Assembly: GCF_900104335.1 (NCBI RefSeq)
Contig: NZ_FMXT01000001.1
Coordinates: forward strand, 620,001-684,000
Reading direction: 5' to 3'
DNA length: 64,000 nt
From: Pseudobutyrivibrio sp. YE44
GTDB lineage: Bacteria > Bacillota > Clostridia > Lachnospirales > Lachnospiraceae
A program made the translations under genes and the position numbers. The notes beneath the pieces were generated by a model. That model saw only the letters and a program-made list of their open reading frames with translations, was not told the origin of the DNA and did no database searches. Positions 9,014 through 19,916 of this stretch are shown piece after piece (within the stretch, counting starts at the first letter, position 1; each line of letters starts with the position of its first letter).

Positions 9014-9322
9014 ATGGACGAAAATCAGTTCTTTCCAGTAGACAACGAGGATGATGATGTAGTTGTTACACTAAATTTAGACGATGGCTCAGAGGTAACC
9101 TGTGAAATCCTTACTATTTTTGATGTAAATGATCAGGATTACATTGTTCTTTTACCATTAGACGAAAATGGCGAGCCAAATGAGGATGGCGAAGTATATA
9201 TCTACCGCTATTTCGAGGATGAAACAGGCGCACCATCACTTGATAATATTGACAATGATGATGAATACGCTGCTGTTTCAAAGCGCTTCGATGAAATCTG
9301 CGATGAAGATTTCGGTGAGTAA
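9014..9322 (+). CDS. DUF1292 domain-containing protein (YrzB-like)
   Basis: A very acidic 102-residue protein of the DUF1292 family, small Firmicutes proteins of unknown role often encoded near RNase or Holliday-junction genes. The conserved core VVTLNLDDGSEVTCEILTIFDVNDQDYIVLLPLDE is followed by VYIYRYFED. The ATG at 9014 has AAGGAG six bases upstream, so it is preferred over an in-frame start at 8957. It is transcribed divergently from the GH13-like gene and convergently with the helicase gene. Its terminator lies inside the end of that neighbour. Confidence 0.85.
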   Translation: MDENQFFPVDNEDDDVVVTLNLDDGSEVTCEILTIFDVNDQDYIVLLPLDENGEPNEDGEVYIYRYFEDETGAPSLDNIDNDDEYAAVSKRFDEICDEDFGE

Positions 9323-9329
9323 TTATAGA

Positions 9330-11135
9330 CTACAAACACATTTCATCTAAAAATCGGGACTTGTCCCGATTTTTTTTGTTGTTGTAGGTAAGATATAAAT
9401 GCTTCTTACATCTGGTAATTCCTACATAAAAAAGACGTCTTTCCGCCTCAATATCCTCTTTGGATTCCACCCTATTAGTGGGAATAACCCCATCATTACA
9501 AGAAAGAATAAACACAGTATCAAACTCTAAGCCTTTACTAGAATGTAAGGTATATAGGCCAATTTTTCCATTCTTATTCACATTGCGATTCTTGTTTTCA
9601 TAATCTATTTTCAGCTTGAGCATATTTAATCTGTCAATAGCCTGAGATAATGTTCTTAAATCCTTAAATATATCAGCTATAAAGTCTAATACTTCTAAAT
9701 ACTCTTCGTACTCTCCCTCCTTTTTCAAAGCTTCCTCGTATAAAAACTTATCATATCCAATCACTTTTCTAATGTAATTTATTGCAGCAACCGGGGACAT
9801 TTTACCTAACAAATCAATATCAGACCAAAGTGCCTCAACTCGCCTATAGGAAGATGGATTTATTTGATAAAAATCCAGCATGCTCCTTCTATCTGCGCTG
9901 TATGCAACACATTGTCTATGTAGAAATCTATTGGGTCTGTTTAAAATTGAAAGCATTCTAGCTTTTGTACAATTACCCACAGCAATCTGAAAGTAGCTTT
10001 CAATATCTGCAATAATAAAATGTGAGTATACATTAGGTATTTGCTCTTTCAAATAAAAAGGTAGCTTTTGCTCTACTAAGGCATCCACTAAATATCTAGC
10101 ATCTGAATGATTTCTATAAAGCACCGCGATTTCTTGATACGGTATGCCTTCAATAACCATTCTTTTGATCTCATTTATTATGTATTCCGCCTCTTCTGCT
10201 GGCGTTTCTTTTTCGACAATAGCTATTTGTCCTAAGTCACCCGTACTTTTAATATCTTTTACAAACCTATTGCTATTTCGAGCTATTACTTTGCTGGCGG
10301 CTTCAACAACATTCTTTGGATTCCTGTAATTATGGTCAAGAATAATTTTAGTTGCCTCAGGGAAAACAATCATAAAATCCTGCATAATTTTAGGGTTCGC
10401 GCCTCTAAAGCCATAAATAGACTGATCATCATCCCCTACACAGAAAAGATTATCTGTAAGGCTACTAAGCATTCTAATAAGCTTAAATTGTAAATCATTC
10501 ATATCCTGCATTTCGTCAACTAAAAAATAAGAAAAGCGATGTTGCCATTTACTTAATATCTGTGGATTAGTCAAAAATAGGTTATATGTCTTTATTAACA
10601 TATCATCAAAGTCTAGCACCTTATACTTATCCTTCAAAAATTCATAGGCTCTTATGAATCGTTTCAGCCCATCCAAATCCACATACTTAGGAGAATATGA
10701 ATCCAAATCAATCATTGAATTATTAACATTGGAAAGCTCACTAAAATAGGCATTAACTAGGACCGAATCCTCTGTGTTAATCTTCGCAAGACTTAAAGCT
10801 TCTCTTAGGATTCTGGTTCTCTGGTTTCCCATTATAATGTCACTTGCTTTATACCCTAGCTCCTTTTGAAGAATTCCCCAAAATAAAGAATGGAACGTTC
10901 CAAAGGTTACTGGCCTAATAGACTCTGATAACCTATTGAAACGTTCCTTCATTTCAATTGCCGCTGCTTTAGTAAAGGTAATTACTAATATATCATTGGC
11001 TGACACACCAGAATCCACAAGCTGATTTACACGTCTCGTTAAAACTGCAGTCTTCCCACTACCAGGGCCTGCAATAACAAGACAAGGCCCTTCTTTATGA
11101 AGGACCGCCTGTCTTTGTGATGAATTAAGCTCCAT
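9330..11135 (-). CDS. UvrD/PcrA/Rep-type ATP-dependent DNA helicase
   Basis: A superfamily 1 3'-5' helicase of 601 residues, shorter than PcrA/UvrD (about 700-750). It shows the Q-motif region NSSQRQAVLH, Walker A AGPGSGKT (22-29), motif Ia VITFTKAAA, motif II DEMQD (usually DEVQD/DEYQD), motif III GDDDQSIYGFRGA, motif IV HNYRNPKN, motif V TLHSSKGLEF and motif VI AERRLFYVGITR. The C-terminal extension of PcrA is missing. The only in-frame ATG is at 11135, with no clear ribosome site. It lies 46 bases after gltX on the same strand and is probably cotranscribed with it. Likely a repair or accessory replicative helicase. Confidence 0.9.
   Translation of the reverse strand: MELNSSQRQAVLHKEGPCLVIAGPGSGKTAVLTRRVNQLVDSGVSANDILVITFTKAAAIEMKERFNRLSESIRPVTFGTFHSLFWGILQKELGYKASDIIMGNQRTRILREALSLAKINTEDSVLVNAYFSELSNVNNSMIDLDSYSPKYVDLDGLKRFIRAYEFLKDKYKVLDFDDMLIKTYNLFLTNPQILSKWQHRFSYFLVDEMQDMNDLQFKLIRMLSSLTDNLFCVGDDDQSIYGFRGANPKIMQDFMIVFPEATKIILDHNYRNPKNVVEAASKVIARNSNRFVKDIKSTGDLGQIAIVEKETPAEEAEYIINEIKRMVIEGIPYQEIAVLYRNHSDARYLVDALVEQKLPFYLKEQIPNVYSHFIIADIESYFQIAVGNCTKARMLSILNRPNRFLHRQCVAYSADRRSMLDFYQINPSSYRRVEALWSDIDLLGKMSPVAAINYIRKVIGYDKFLYEEALKKEGEYEEYLEVLDFIADIFKDLRTLSQAIDRLNMLKLKIDYENKNRNVNKNGKIGLYTLHSSKGLEFDTVFILSCNDGVIPTNRVESKEDIEAERRLFYVGITRCKKHLYLTYNNKKNRDKSRFLDEMCL
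9352..9377 (+). terminator. terminator of the DUF1292 gene, embedded in the helicase coding end
   Basis: An eight-base stem (AATCGGGA, 9352-9359, with TCCCGATT, 9364-9371) closes a CTTG tetraloop and is followed by eight Ts on the plus strand. On the minus strand the same DNA encodes the residues KKNRDKSRFL near the helicase C terminus and is followed there by five Ts. Confidence 0.85.
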
Positions 11136-11181
11136 AACGCATAAGCTTAATCATAGTCAACCAATTATTTTTCTAATTAAA

Positions 11182-12630
11182 TTATGACAACTTTTCGATA
11201 GCTGCCTTGATACGTTTGATAGACTCTTCCTTGCCAAGGATTTCCATCAATTCTGTTGCGCCGCCAGGTGTCATCTGCTTTCCTGAAACAGCTGTACGAA
11301 CTGGCCAGAGAACGTATCCATTTTTATATTCATGCTCAGTAGCAAATCCTGAAAGAAGTGCATAAAGAGCATCATTTGAGTAATCATCCTGAGCCTCAAG
11401 AACTGGTAAAAGCTCTTTGAGTACAGAAAGTGATGACTCCTCGTTTGTCTTCATCTTCTTGTGAGTATACATAGCACTGTCATACTCAGGAACTGCATCA
11501 AAGAAATCAACGTGATCCTTGATGTCAGGGAATACCTCTATACGAGTCTGAACCATTTTTGCAATCTTCTTAAGATCTACATCGCTCTTGATGTATTCCT
11601 TAAGATATGGCTCTGCCATCTCATAGAACTTATCAAAGTCCATAGCCTTCATGTATTCACCATTCATCCACTTAAGCTTTGTAATGTCAAATACTGCAGG
11701 TGACTTTGAAATACGATGATAATCAAACTCCTTAACAAGCTCCTCTAAAGAGAAAATCTCGTTATCGTTTTCTGGAGACCATCCAAGAAGTGCTACAAAG
11801 TTTACAACAGCCTCTGTAAGGAAGCCCTGTTCAATTAAATCTTCGTAAGAAGAATGTCCTGAGCGCTTTGAAAGCTTCTGGTGTTCCTCATTTGTAATAA
11901 GTGGGCAATGAATGTACTTTGGTACCTCCCAACCAAATGCCTCATAGAGACGATTGTACTTTGGTGATGAAGAAATGTACTCATTTCCACGAACAACGTG
12001 TGTGATTCCCATAAGGTGATCATCTACTACGTTTGCAAAATTATATGTAGGATATCCATCAGACTTGATAAGAATCATATCATCAAGCTCTGCATTATCT
12101 ACAGTAATCTCTCCGTAAAGCTCATCTACAAATGTAGTGGTGCCTGTACGAGGATTGTTCTGACGGATAACATAAGGCTTTCCAGCTGCAAGATTTGCCT
12201 CTACCTCTTCCTTTGAAAGATTGAGACAGTGCTTGTCATAGATGTGGATTTCCTTATCTCCAATAACCTGCTTACACTCTGCAAGACGCTCATCATCACA
12301 GAAGCAATAATATGCTTCACCTTTTTCAACGAGCTTCTTAGCATACTCAAGATAAATACCTGCAGCCTGTCGTTCTGACTGAACATAAGGGCCAACACCC
12401 TTGTCCTTATCTGGGCCTTCATCATGAATAAGACCTGTTGCTGCAAGTGTTCTATAAATAATATCAACAGCACCCTCAACTAGACGTTCCTGGTCTGTAT
12501 CTTCAATTCTAAGAAGGAAATCTCCTCCCTCGTGCTTTGCTACTAAATATGCATAAAGAGCTGTACGAAGATTACCAACGTGCATACGACCTGTTGGTGA
12601 AGGTGCGAAACGTGTTCTTACTTTACTCAT
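11182..12630 (-). CDS. gltX: glutamyl-tRNA synthetase
   Basis: Charges tRNA-Glu, and possibly tRNA-Gln, since many Clostridia use a non-discriminating enzyme. A 482-residue class I synthetase with the HIGH-type motif [15 protein letters not shown] at residues 10-24 and the KMSKS-type KLSKRSG near 255. Normal length. A GAGAGGAAA site precedes the ATG. It heads a transcript that includes the helicase gene, with a plausible promoter just after the stop of the upstream lipoprotein gene. No T-box leader is present. Whether it is discriminating cannot be decided from the sequence by eye. Confidence 0.96.
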   Translation of the reverse strand: MSKVRTRFAPSPTGRMHVGNLRTALYAYLVAKHEGGDFLLRIEDTDQERLVEGAVDIIYRTLAATGLIHDEGPDKDKGVGPYVQSERQAAGIYLEYAKKLVEKGEAYYCFCDDERLAECKQVIGDKEIHIYDKHCLNLSKEEVEANLAAGKPYVIRQNNPRTGTTTFVDELYGEITVDNAELDDMILIKSDGYPTYNFANVVDDHLMGITHVVRGNEYISSSPKYNRLYEAFGWEVPKYIHCPLITNEEHQKLSKRSGHSSYEDLIEQGFLTEAVVNFVALLGWSPENDNEIFSLEELVKEFDYHRISKSPAVFDITKLKWMNGEYMKAMDFDKFYEMAEPYLKEYIKSDVDLKKIAKMVQTRIEVFPDIKDHVDFFDAVPEYDSAMYTHKKMKTNEESSLSVLKELLPVLEAQDDYSNDALYALLSGFATEHEYKNGYVLWPVRTAVSGKQMTPGGATELMEILGKEESIKRIKAAIEKLS

Positions 12631-12660
12631 TTTTATTTCCTCTCAATATGAAAAATGAAC

Positions 12661-12686
12661 TAAGGACTGCACCGACGCAGTCCTTA
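12661..12686 (-). terminator. inverted repeat between the lipoprotein gene and gltX (weak terminator or operator)
   Basis: TAAGGACTGC (12661-12670) and GCAGTCCTTA (12677-12686) form a perfect 10-bp stem with a six-base loop. On the minus strand a run of five Ts begins about five bases later, so it may end the VTC/DUF4956 transcript. It also covers the predicted gltX transcription start, so an operator role is possible. Confidence 0.5.
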
Positions 12687-12689
12687 ATC

Positions 12690-12717
12690 ATTTTATACCA
12701 AAATTCTAATTTTTCAA
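12690..12717 (-). promoter_or_regulatory. probable gltX promoter
   Basis: Minus-strand TTGAAA (12712-12717), 16-base spacer and TAAAAT (12690-12695). It begins only seven bases after the stop codon of the upstream gene. Confidence 0.5.
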
Positions 12718-12723
12718 GTACTT

Positions 12724-13980
12724 TCAATTCTTATCTGATTTATCAGGTCTTTCACCACTTGGAGGTACTTGCCCATCAAATCCTTCTGGTGGTTCAGGCA
12801 TATTATCCGGATCAAAATCCTCTGGAAGATTGTCTGGATCAAAATCGCCTTTTCCTCCTGGTCCTCCAGCACCACCTAGACCTCCCCCTGAAAAGGTTTC
12901 CCCTGTAATATTATTTTCGCCACCATTTTCAATTACAGGACTATTGCATCCTCCTGTTGCTGTAACTTTGCCACCATTAATTATCACAGATGCCTCATCT
13001 GTATCAAGAGCACCTTCCGGAATCTGTGCGCCAGTGGCATTTATTTCGCCTCCATTAATAGTGATGCAACCATCAAAACCTCCATTACTATCAATAGCAT
13101 CATTTTCTGAGCTTGTTACCGTAATTTTTCCATCATTAATTTCAATATAAGAGCTGCAATTAATCCCATCATCTACTGCATTTACTGTTATTTCCCCTCC
13201 ATTAATAAATAATAAACTTTTAGACTCAATTCCTTCATTTTCGCTAGTAACGGTAATTGTACCTCCATCTATACTTAACAAGTCATTTGCCCTTATTCCA
13301 TCTTTAACATTAGATACAACATTAATTGTACCTGACTCTATGTAAAGCTTGTCGTCTCCAGCAATAACATGTTTGTAGTTGCCAGTAATATTAAGAGTTC
13401 CTTCTCCTAAAATAATCAAATCATCGTTGCATGAAATGGTTGCCTTTCCTATATCCTCACCTTCTGAATCAGTTTCATATTCTGAACTGTCTTCTAAAGT
13501 GTTTGTTGTCCCGTCAGCAAGCTCAATATATAGATTCTTAACCTGCTGGCCATAAATAACAGGCCCCACTTCACTCTTTAGCTCTACACCATTTAGAATT
13601 AATTTTACGTTTTCATCAGTGTTAACCAATATAGATGCAGAAGACGAGCTTCCTGTAAGCGTATACGAACCGCCCTCAGTTATGTAAAGCACACCATTTT
13701 CATCAACACATCCACTACCTTCAATAGTCATTCCATCCTCTGAAAATGTGATAGTTGCTTTCTCTTCCCAATCTGTTTTTATTGTTAGCTCTTTATATGC
13801 AGCAGATGCAGTCTCTGCATCACTATAGGTTGTTTCTGCGGAAACATCTTCTGTGCTTTTTGTAACTTCTGTTGTTTTTACTGTGTTATTTTTAGAAGCT
13901 GCTGATGAATTAATACTACACCCAGCCAGTGTACCAACTATCAGTACCCCTAAAAGACTCATCAATAATCTTTTTTTCAT
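12724..13980 (-). CDS. Cthe_2159-type carbohydrate-binding beta-helix lipoprotein
   Basis: An exported lipoprotein of 418 residues: signal peptide MKKRLLMSLLGVLIVGTLAGC with lipobox LAGC, a Ser/Thr-rich linker, and then many short repeats of the form DDGI-x-INGGxIxVTxxx-xGI characteristic of the Cthe_2159 family (parallel beta-helix, acidic polysaccharide and calcium binding in the characterised member). The tail (about 370-418) is low complexity, rich in Gly, Pro and Asp, with two DFDPDN-type repeats. The start at 13980 has AGAGGA just upstream; the longer reading frame from 14019 runs into the previous gene. The gene follows the DUF4956 stop by one base, so it is part of that operon. Exact ligand unknown. 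Confidence 0.88.
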   Translation of the reverse strand: MKKRLLMSLLGVLIVGTLAGCSINSSAASKNNTVKTTEVTKSTEDVSAETTYSDAETASAAYKELTIKTDWEEKATITFSEDGMTIEGSGCVDENGVLYITEGGSYTLTGSSSSASILVNTDENVKLILNGVELKSEVGPVIYGQQVKNLYIELADGTTNTLEDSSEYETDSEGEDIGKATISCNDDLIILGEGTLNITGNYKHVIAGDDKLYIESGTINVVSNVKDGIRANDLLSIDGGTITVTSENEGIESKSLLFINGGEITVNAVDDGINCSSYIEINDGKITVTSSENDAIDSNGGFDGCITINGGEINATGAQIPEGALDTDEASVIINGGKVTATGGCNSPVIENGGENNITGETFSGGGLGGAGGPGGKGDFDPDNLPEDFDPDNMPEPPEGFDGQVPPSGERPDKSDKN

Positions 13981-13981
13981 A

Positions 13982-14671
13982 CTATAATTCCTCTGCTTCA
14001 TTAACATCGCAACGTCCACAAACTACTGTTAAATTACCATTTCTCATGCGGATTTCATCCAAAAAGCTTTTCTCTTCCTTTTGATTGTTAAGCTTGATTC
14101 GATAGTTAATCTCATACATTGAACCCATATTAGTTGTTTTTACTGCAATCTGTCTAGCTGATTTAGTATACTTTGCAAACAAATCATCGAATATATCGTT
14201 ATAATCGAGATTTTCAGGAATAGTTACTCTAAGATCCTTTTCCTCCATATCCTTTTCACCATACTTGAAGATATACAAGGCAAAATGAATAAGGCAAACA
14301 AAAGCTGTTACTATAAAAGCCAGTGGCAACTCTCCAATGGCACATACAATTCCAATTGCCATTGCAAAGAAAATAAAACCAATGTCTCGTGAGCTTCCCT
14401 GTAATGATCTAAATCTTACTAGTGAAAAGGCACCTACAACAGCCAAGCTTGTACCAAAATTACCATTTACCGCCAACATAACTATACAAACTAATACTGG
14501 CAGAATGATTAGGGTTCTGGAAAAATTTTTAGAATTCTTTCCTGTATTAATATATGTCAACGAAATGATTAATCCTAAAATTGCGGCGATTGCCGCATCT
14601 ACCATTGCATCATAAATTGTAAACGTGCTTTCCACACTAGCTCCCTGAATTGCTGATAAAATTGCTTCCAT
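13982..14671 (-). CDS. DUF4956 domain-containing membrane protein
   Basis: A 229-residue protein with about four membrane segments in its first 140 residues (AAIAAILGLIISLTYI, TLIILPVLVCIVMLAV, IGFIFFAMAIGIVCAIG, LAFIVTAFVCLIHFALYI) and a cytoplasmic C-terminal domain. The signature FGTSLAVVGAFSLVRFRSLQGSSRDIG is typical of DUF4956. No biochemical function is established. It lies between the VTC-domain gene (13 bases) and the beta-helix lipoprotein (one base). The same three-gene set is familiar from other Clostridia and suggests a membrane-linked polymer system. Confidence 0.9.
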   Translation of the reverse strand: MEAILSAIQGASVESTFTIYDAMVDAAIAAILGLIISLTYINTGKNSKNFSRTLIILPVLVCIVMLAVNGNFGTSLAVVGAFSLVRFRSLQGSSRDIGFIFFAMAIGIVCAIGELPLAFIVTAFVCLIHFALYIFKYGEKDMEEKDLRVTIPENLDYNDIFDDLFAKYTKSARQIAVKTTNMGSMYEINYRIKLNNQKEEKSFLDEIRMRNGNLTVVCGRCDVNEAEEL

Positions 14672-14683
14672 ATTTTACTCCTT

Positions 14684-15379
14684 CTATGCTTCCTTTAATT
14701 GTTTCTTATAAAAATTTCCATACTTAGAAAATGACGTTGGGTATATCTGGTATTTAGATAATAATCTTGCAAACCAGAGAGGCATTGAATCTGAAATTTT
14801 TACTTCCATTAATCTCTGACCAGGTTCTAATAAATATTCATTGTCCTCATCACTATAGAGCGTTAAATTGTAATCTCTACTTCGAATATTTATATCAAAG
14901 GTTACTCTAAACTCAGGATCCTCCTTGCCATACATAGCCAACCTATCATAGGCTATATATCTTTTGGGTTCCAACGGATAGCGACTAAAAAAATAATCTA
15001 TTTCCTTAAAAATCTGATTAGGATTAGAGGGCATCTGTCCATCTATCAAATAGCTTTCCGCTTCTTCCATAGGAATTGCCACTCTCCGTTTATTTACCAA
15101 TCCTTTATATTTCTTTTTAATCTCTAAAAAGCACATGCTGTCGTAGGTAGGCTTTCCATAACAACGAACTCTAAATTTTTCTTTGTATTTTGGACCCTCA
15201 ATTGAAGTTCTAATCAATTCGTCCGTTGGAGTATCGTAATATATGTTTCTAATAGTATGTAGGCCATACTCATCTTCATTCATATATTCATCTAATTCTT
15301 TCTTAAAAACCAAATAAGTCTTTTCATCCAAAAGAAACTTTTTTTCGTACCTGTTGAATACCTTTTGAATTTGTCCCAT
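14684..15379 (-). CDS. VTC-domain (polyphosphate polymerase-like) protein
   Basis: A 231-residue single-domain member of the VTC/CYTH superfamily. In yeast Vtc4 this tunnel-shaped beta fold makes polyphosphate from ATP. The basic tunnel residues are visible in FNRYEKKFLL, KFRVRCYGK, CFLEIKKKYKGLVNKRRVAIP, RYIAYDRLAMYG, RVTFDINIRSRDYNL and LMEVKISDSMPLWFARLLSKYQIYPTSFSKYG. The start at 15379 is set by a perfect AAGGAGGAA; the longer frame to 15454 has no such site. No membrane segment, so it probably acts at the membrane through the adjacent DUF4956 protein. Polyphosphate synthesis is inferred from the domain alone. Confidence 0.88.
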   Translation of the reverse strand: MGQIQKVFNRYEKKFLLDEKTYLVFKKELDEYMNEDEYGLHTIRNIYYDTPTDELIRTSIEGPKYKEKFRVRCYGKPTYDSMCFLEIKKKYKGLVNKRRVAIPMEEAESYLIDGQMPSNPNQIFKEIDYFFSRYPLEPKRYIAYDRLAMYGKEDPEFRVTFDINIRSRDYNLTLYSDEDNEYLLEPGQRLMEVKISDSMPLWFARLLSKYQIYPTSFSKYGNFYKKQLKEA

Positions 15380-15559
15380 GTGGATTCCTCCTTGATTTGT
15401 ATGAGTAAACTTTAAAGGTTGAAAGTGATGACTAGGTGAATGAAAAAGAAACATCTACGGAAGTTTTTAAGAATAGAATAGAAAAAATTGTGAATCAGTG
15501 TTCACAAAATAAGCGTACATTTTTAAGGAAATATACGCCTTTTATATTTTTTCAAGGTA

Positions 15560-15565
15560 TATAAT
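15560..15565 (+). promoter_or_regulatory. TATAAT -10 box giving an apparently leaderless diguanylate cyclase mRNA
   Basis: A perfect TATAAT ends six bases before the ATG at 15572, so transcription would begin at about the start codon. No Shine-Dalgarno sequence lies at a usable distance and no -35 match is seen at 16-18 bases. Confidence 0.5.
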
Positions 15566-15571
15566 ACTAGT

Positions 15572-16636
15572 ATGCTGTACAGAAAAATCAAGAAAGAAGA
15601 ATTAGATAATTTCTATCAAGCGAAGTTTAGCTATTATAGAAAAGTTGGTGGATATTGTGCTATCACTATATGCGTACTAGAGATTCTATACTTTATTACT
15701 GATTGTCAGTTGTATGGACGATTTGCCAGTGAAACACTTATTCCAAGACTATCTGTTCTATTACCGCTAGCTATTTTTTGTGTGCTTGCTCCTAGAATTA
15801 AATCCTACAAACAAGGTGTTTTTCTATATTATCTAATCCCTCATGCTGCTATGTGGAGCACTATATGGGCCATTTATCACCTTGAAAATCGTGATTTTGC
15901 CCGTGAAGGCTTTATTGTTATGCATTTTGCCTTTCTTGCTATTGGAATGGCTATGCCTCTTATATACCACATTCCTTTCCACTTATTACTGCTATTCAAC
16001 ATCTATATATCAAATTGCTTTAACCACTATGAGCATTACGACATGATGATTACCCTAGCTTTTCCACTTGTTCTAGGTGTATTTGTTATGCTAACAATCA
16101 TAGAAAACACCTATGCAGATGCTTATCTTACAAAACAACAACTAGAAACCAACTCTGTTTCAGACCGTCTTACAGGCATCTATAATCGCTTTATTATGAA
16201 TGAAATAACTGGCAGCCGCTCTGAGAAATTTAAACTTCGCGCCAATGACTTATTTATTCTTATGCTTGATATAGACCATTTCAAGGATGTTAATGATAAC
16301 TATGGTCACGAAGCAGGTGATGAAATATTAAAATTTGTTGCCCTACAAATTAAAAGCCAGATATATAAAACAGACTATGTTATTCGTTGGGGCGGCGAAG
16401 AATTTATAGTTTTATTGGTGGATTATGATGATGAGACAGCCTTTAATCTAGCCGAAAAACTAAGAAATGATATTAAGACTATTGATAATGAAATATGTCC
16501 GATCACTATATCGATAGGGTTTAGTAAATATAATAATGTGGATACCTACAAAGAAGCCATCGATAAATCCGATCAAGCCCTTTATTATGCAAAGGAACAT
16601 GGTCGTGATCAAGTAATAAAATACGAAGACTTATAA
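15572..16636 (+). CDS. membrane-bound diguanylate cyclase (GGDEF)
   Basis: Makes cyclic di-GMP from two GTP. The 354-residue protein has a short cytoplasmic N terminus, five or six membrane segments between about 25 and 185 (for example YCAITICVLEILYFI, LSVLLPLAIFCVLA, LAFPLVLGVFVMLTII), then a GGDEF domain from about 200. The active-site motif is RWGGEEF, and the substrate motif DIDHFKDVNDNYGHEAGD is intact, so it should be active. The usual RxxD inhibitory site five residues before GGEEF is absent (YKTD). It is a single gene between the VTC operon, which is divergent, and a shared terminator with dnaJ. The mRNA looks leaderless. Confidence 0.92.
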   Translation: MLYRKIKKEELDNFYQAKFSYYRKVGGYCAITICVLEILYFITDCQLYGRFASETLIPRLSVLLPLAIFCVLAPRIKSYKQGVFLYYLIPHAAMWSTIWAIYHLENRDFAREGFIVMHFAFLAIGMAMPLIYHIPFHLLLLFNIYISNCFNHYEHYDMMITLAFPLVLGVFVMLTIIENTYADAYLTKQQLETNSVSDRLTGIYNRFIMNEITGSRSEKFKLRANDLFILMLDIDHFKDVNDNYGHEAGDEILKFVALQIKSQIYKTDYVIRWGGEEFIVLLVDYDDETAFNLAEKLRNDIKTIDNEICPITISIGFSKYNNVDTYKEAIDKSDQALYYAKEHGRDQVIKYEDL

Positions 16637-16637
16637 A

Positions 16638-16672
16638 AAACCTCTGGTAAGCAAAGCTTAAACCAGAGGTTT
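16638..16672. terminator. bidirectional terminator between the diguanylate cyclase gene and dnaJ
   Basis: AAACCTCTGGT (16638-16648) pairs with ACCAGAGGTTT (16662-16672), extended inward by AAGC/GCTT across a single bulged A. Ts follow on both strands, so it can serve both convergent genes. Confidence 0.9.
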
Positions 16673-16677
16673 TAATT

Positions 16678-17847
16678 TTATAAATCATCAATTGCATCCT
16701 TAATTTTATCAGCGAAGCCTTTGCGCTTCTTTTCAGCCTTTACAGACTTAGGACCACCAACTGTTGTATTGCCAGTAAGCTCATCATACTTACGAAGAGC
16801 TTCCTTAGCATCCTTTGAAAGACTAGTTGGAACCTGAACTATAAGAGTAACGTAATGATCTCCTCTCACAGCCTTATTTCTAAGGGATGGAATTCCCTTA
16901 CCCTTTAAACGAATCTGAGTATTAGTCTGTGTACCAGGCTTAACCTCATATGATACTTTTCCATCAAGAGTCTCAATAATAACCTCTCCACCAAGAGCAG
17001 CTTGTGCAAAGGAAATAGGAGCCTCTGAATAAATATCATAATCTCTACGATGGAAGGTAGGATGATTTGAAACGATAACTTCAACTAACAAATCACCTCT
17101 TGGGCCTCCATTTCTGCCTGGTTCACCCTTTTCACGAATACGTACACTTTGACCATTATCAATACCAGCTGGAATTGATACAGCAATCTTTTTCTTACGA
17201 GGAACGTAGCCTGTTCCATTACAATCTGGACATGGAGTATCAATTACTTCACCAGTACCGTGACAATCAGGACAGGTAGTAACATTTTGAACCATTCCAA
17301 AAAGTGACTGCTGAGTAACCATTACTCGGCCCTTACCACCACACTTTGAACATGTGCGCTTTGAAGTACCAGGCTTAGCACCAGTTCCGTGACAATTTGC
17401 ACACTCTTCCTTAAGAACAATTTCAATCTGCTTTTCACAACCAAAAGCAGCTTCTTCAAAGCTGATATGAACAGCAGCACGAAGGTTTGCACCACGCATT
17501 GGACCATTAGAAGCACGGCTTGCGCCACCACCTCCGAAGAAACTTCCAAAGATATCTCCGAAAATATCTCCAAAGTCCATACCTGAGAAGTCAAAGCCTC
17601 CTGCTCCGCCACCGCCATTTTCAAAGGCCGCATGTCCAAACTGGTCATACTGACGTCTCTTGTCTGGATCAGAAAGAATCGCATAAGCTTCTGAGGCTTC
17701 CTTGAATTTCTTCTCAGCCTCAGCATCACCCGGATTCATATCCGGGTGATACTTCTTTGCAAGCTTTCTGTATGCACTTTTAAGCTCACTATCTGAGGCT
17801 GTCTTGGAAACTCCAAGTACCTCATAATAATCACGTTTATCTGCCAT
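16678..17847 (-). CDS. dnaJ: chaperone protein DnaJ
   Basis: Hsp40 co-chaperone that delivers substrates to DnaK and stimulates its ATPase. Type I DnaJ, 389 residues: J domain with HPD at residues 34-36, Gly/Phe-rich linker ([21 protein letters not shown]), four CxxCxGxG zinc motifs ([32 protein letters not shown]) and the C-terminal substrate domain. The ribosome site AAGGA lies about ten bases before the ATG. It is the last gene of hrcA-grpE-dnaK-dnaJ, separated from dnaK by a 138-base stretch with several hairpins and no obvious promoter. Confidence 0.98.
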   Translation of the reverse strand: MADKRDYYEVLGVSKTASDSELKSAYRKLAKKYHPDMNPGDAEAEKKFKEASEAYAILSDPDKRRQYDQFGHAAFENGGGGAGGFDFSGMDFGDIFGDIFGSFFGGGGASRASNGPMRGANLRAAVHISFEEAAFGCEKQIEIVLKEECANCHGTGAKPGTSKRTCSKCGGKGRVMVTQQSLFGMVQNVTTCPDCHGTGEVIDTPCPDCNGTGYVPRKKKIAVSIPAGIDNGQSVRIREKGEPGRNGGPRGDLLVEVIVSNHPTFHRRDYDIYSEAPISFAQAALGGEVIIETLDGKVSYEVKPGTQTNTQIRLKGKGIPSLRNKAVRGDHYVTLIVQVPTSLSKDAKEALRKYDELTGNTTVGGPKSVKAEKKRKGFADKIKDAIDDL

Positions 17848-17872
17848 AATTTTTTTCCTTTTCTACATAAGG

Positions 17873-19902
<2,030 letters not shown>

Positions 19903-19916
19903 TTATCAAAAATAAA

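Noticed and set aside
12631-12723. T-box leader for gltX
   Set aside because: The spacer is only 93 bases and lacks the AGGGTGGNACCGCG motif.
12830-13150. Plus-strand Pro/Ser-rich open frame of 106 residues
   Set aside because: Antisense shadow of the Gly/Asp-rich tail and beta-helix repeats of the lipoprotein gene.
13981-14019. Longer start for the beta-helix lipoprotein
   Set aside because: It would place 13 residues in front of a clean lipoprotein signal and overlap the DUF4956 gene; AGAGGA marks 13980.
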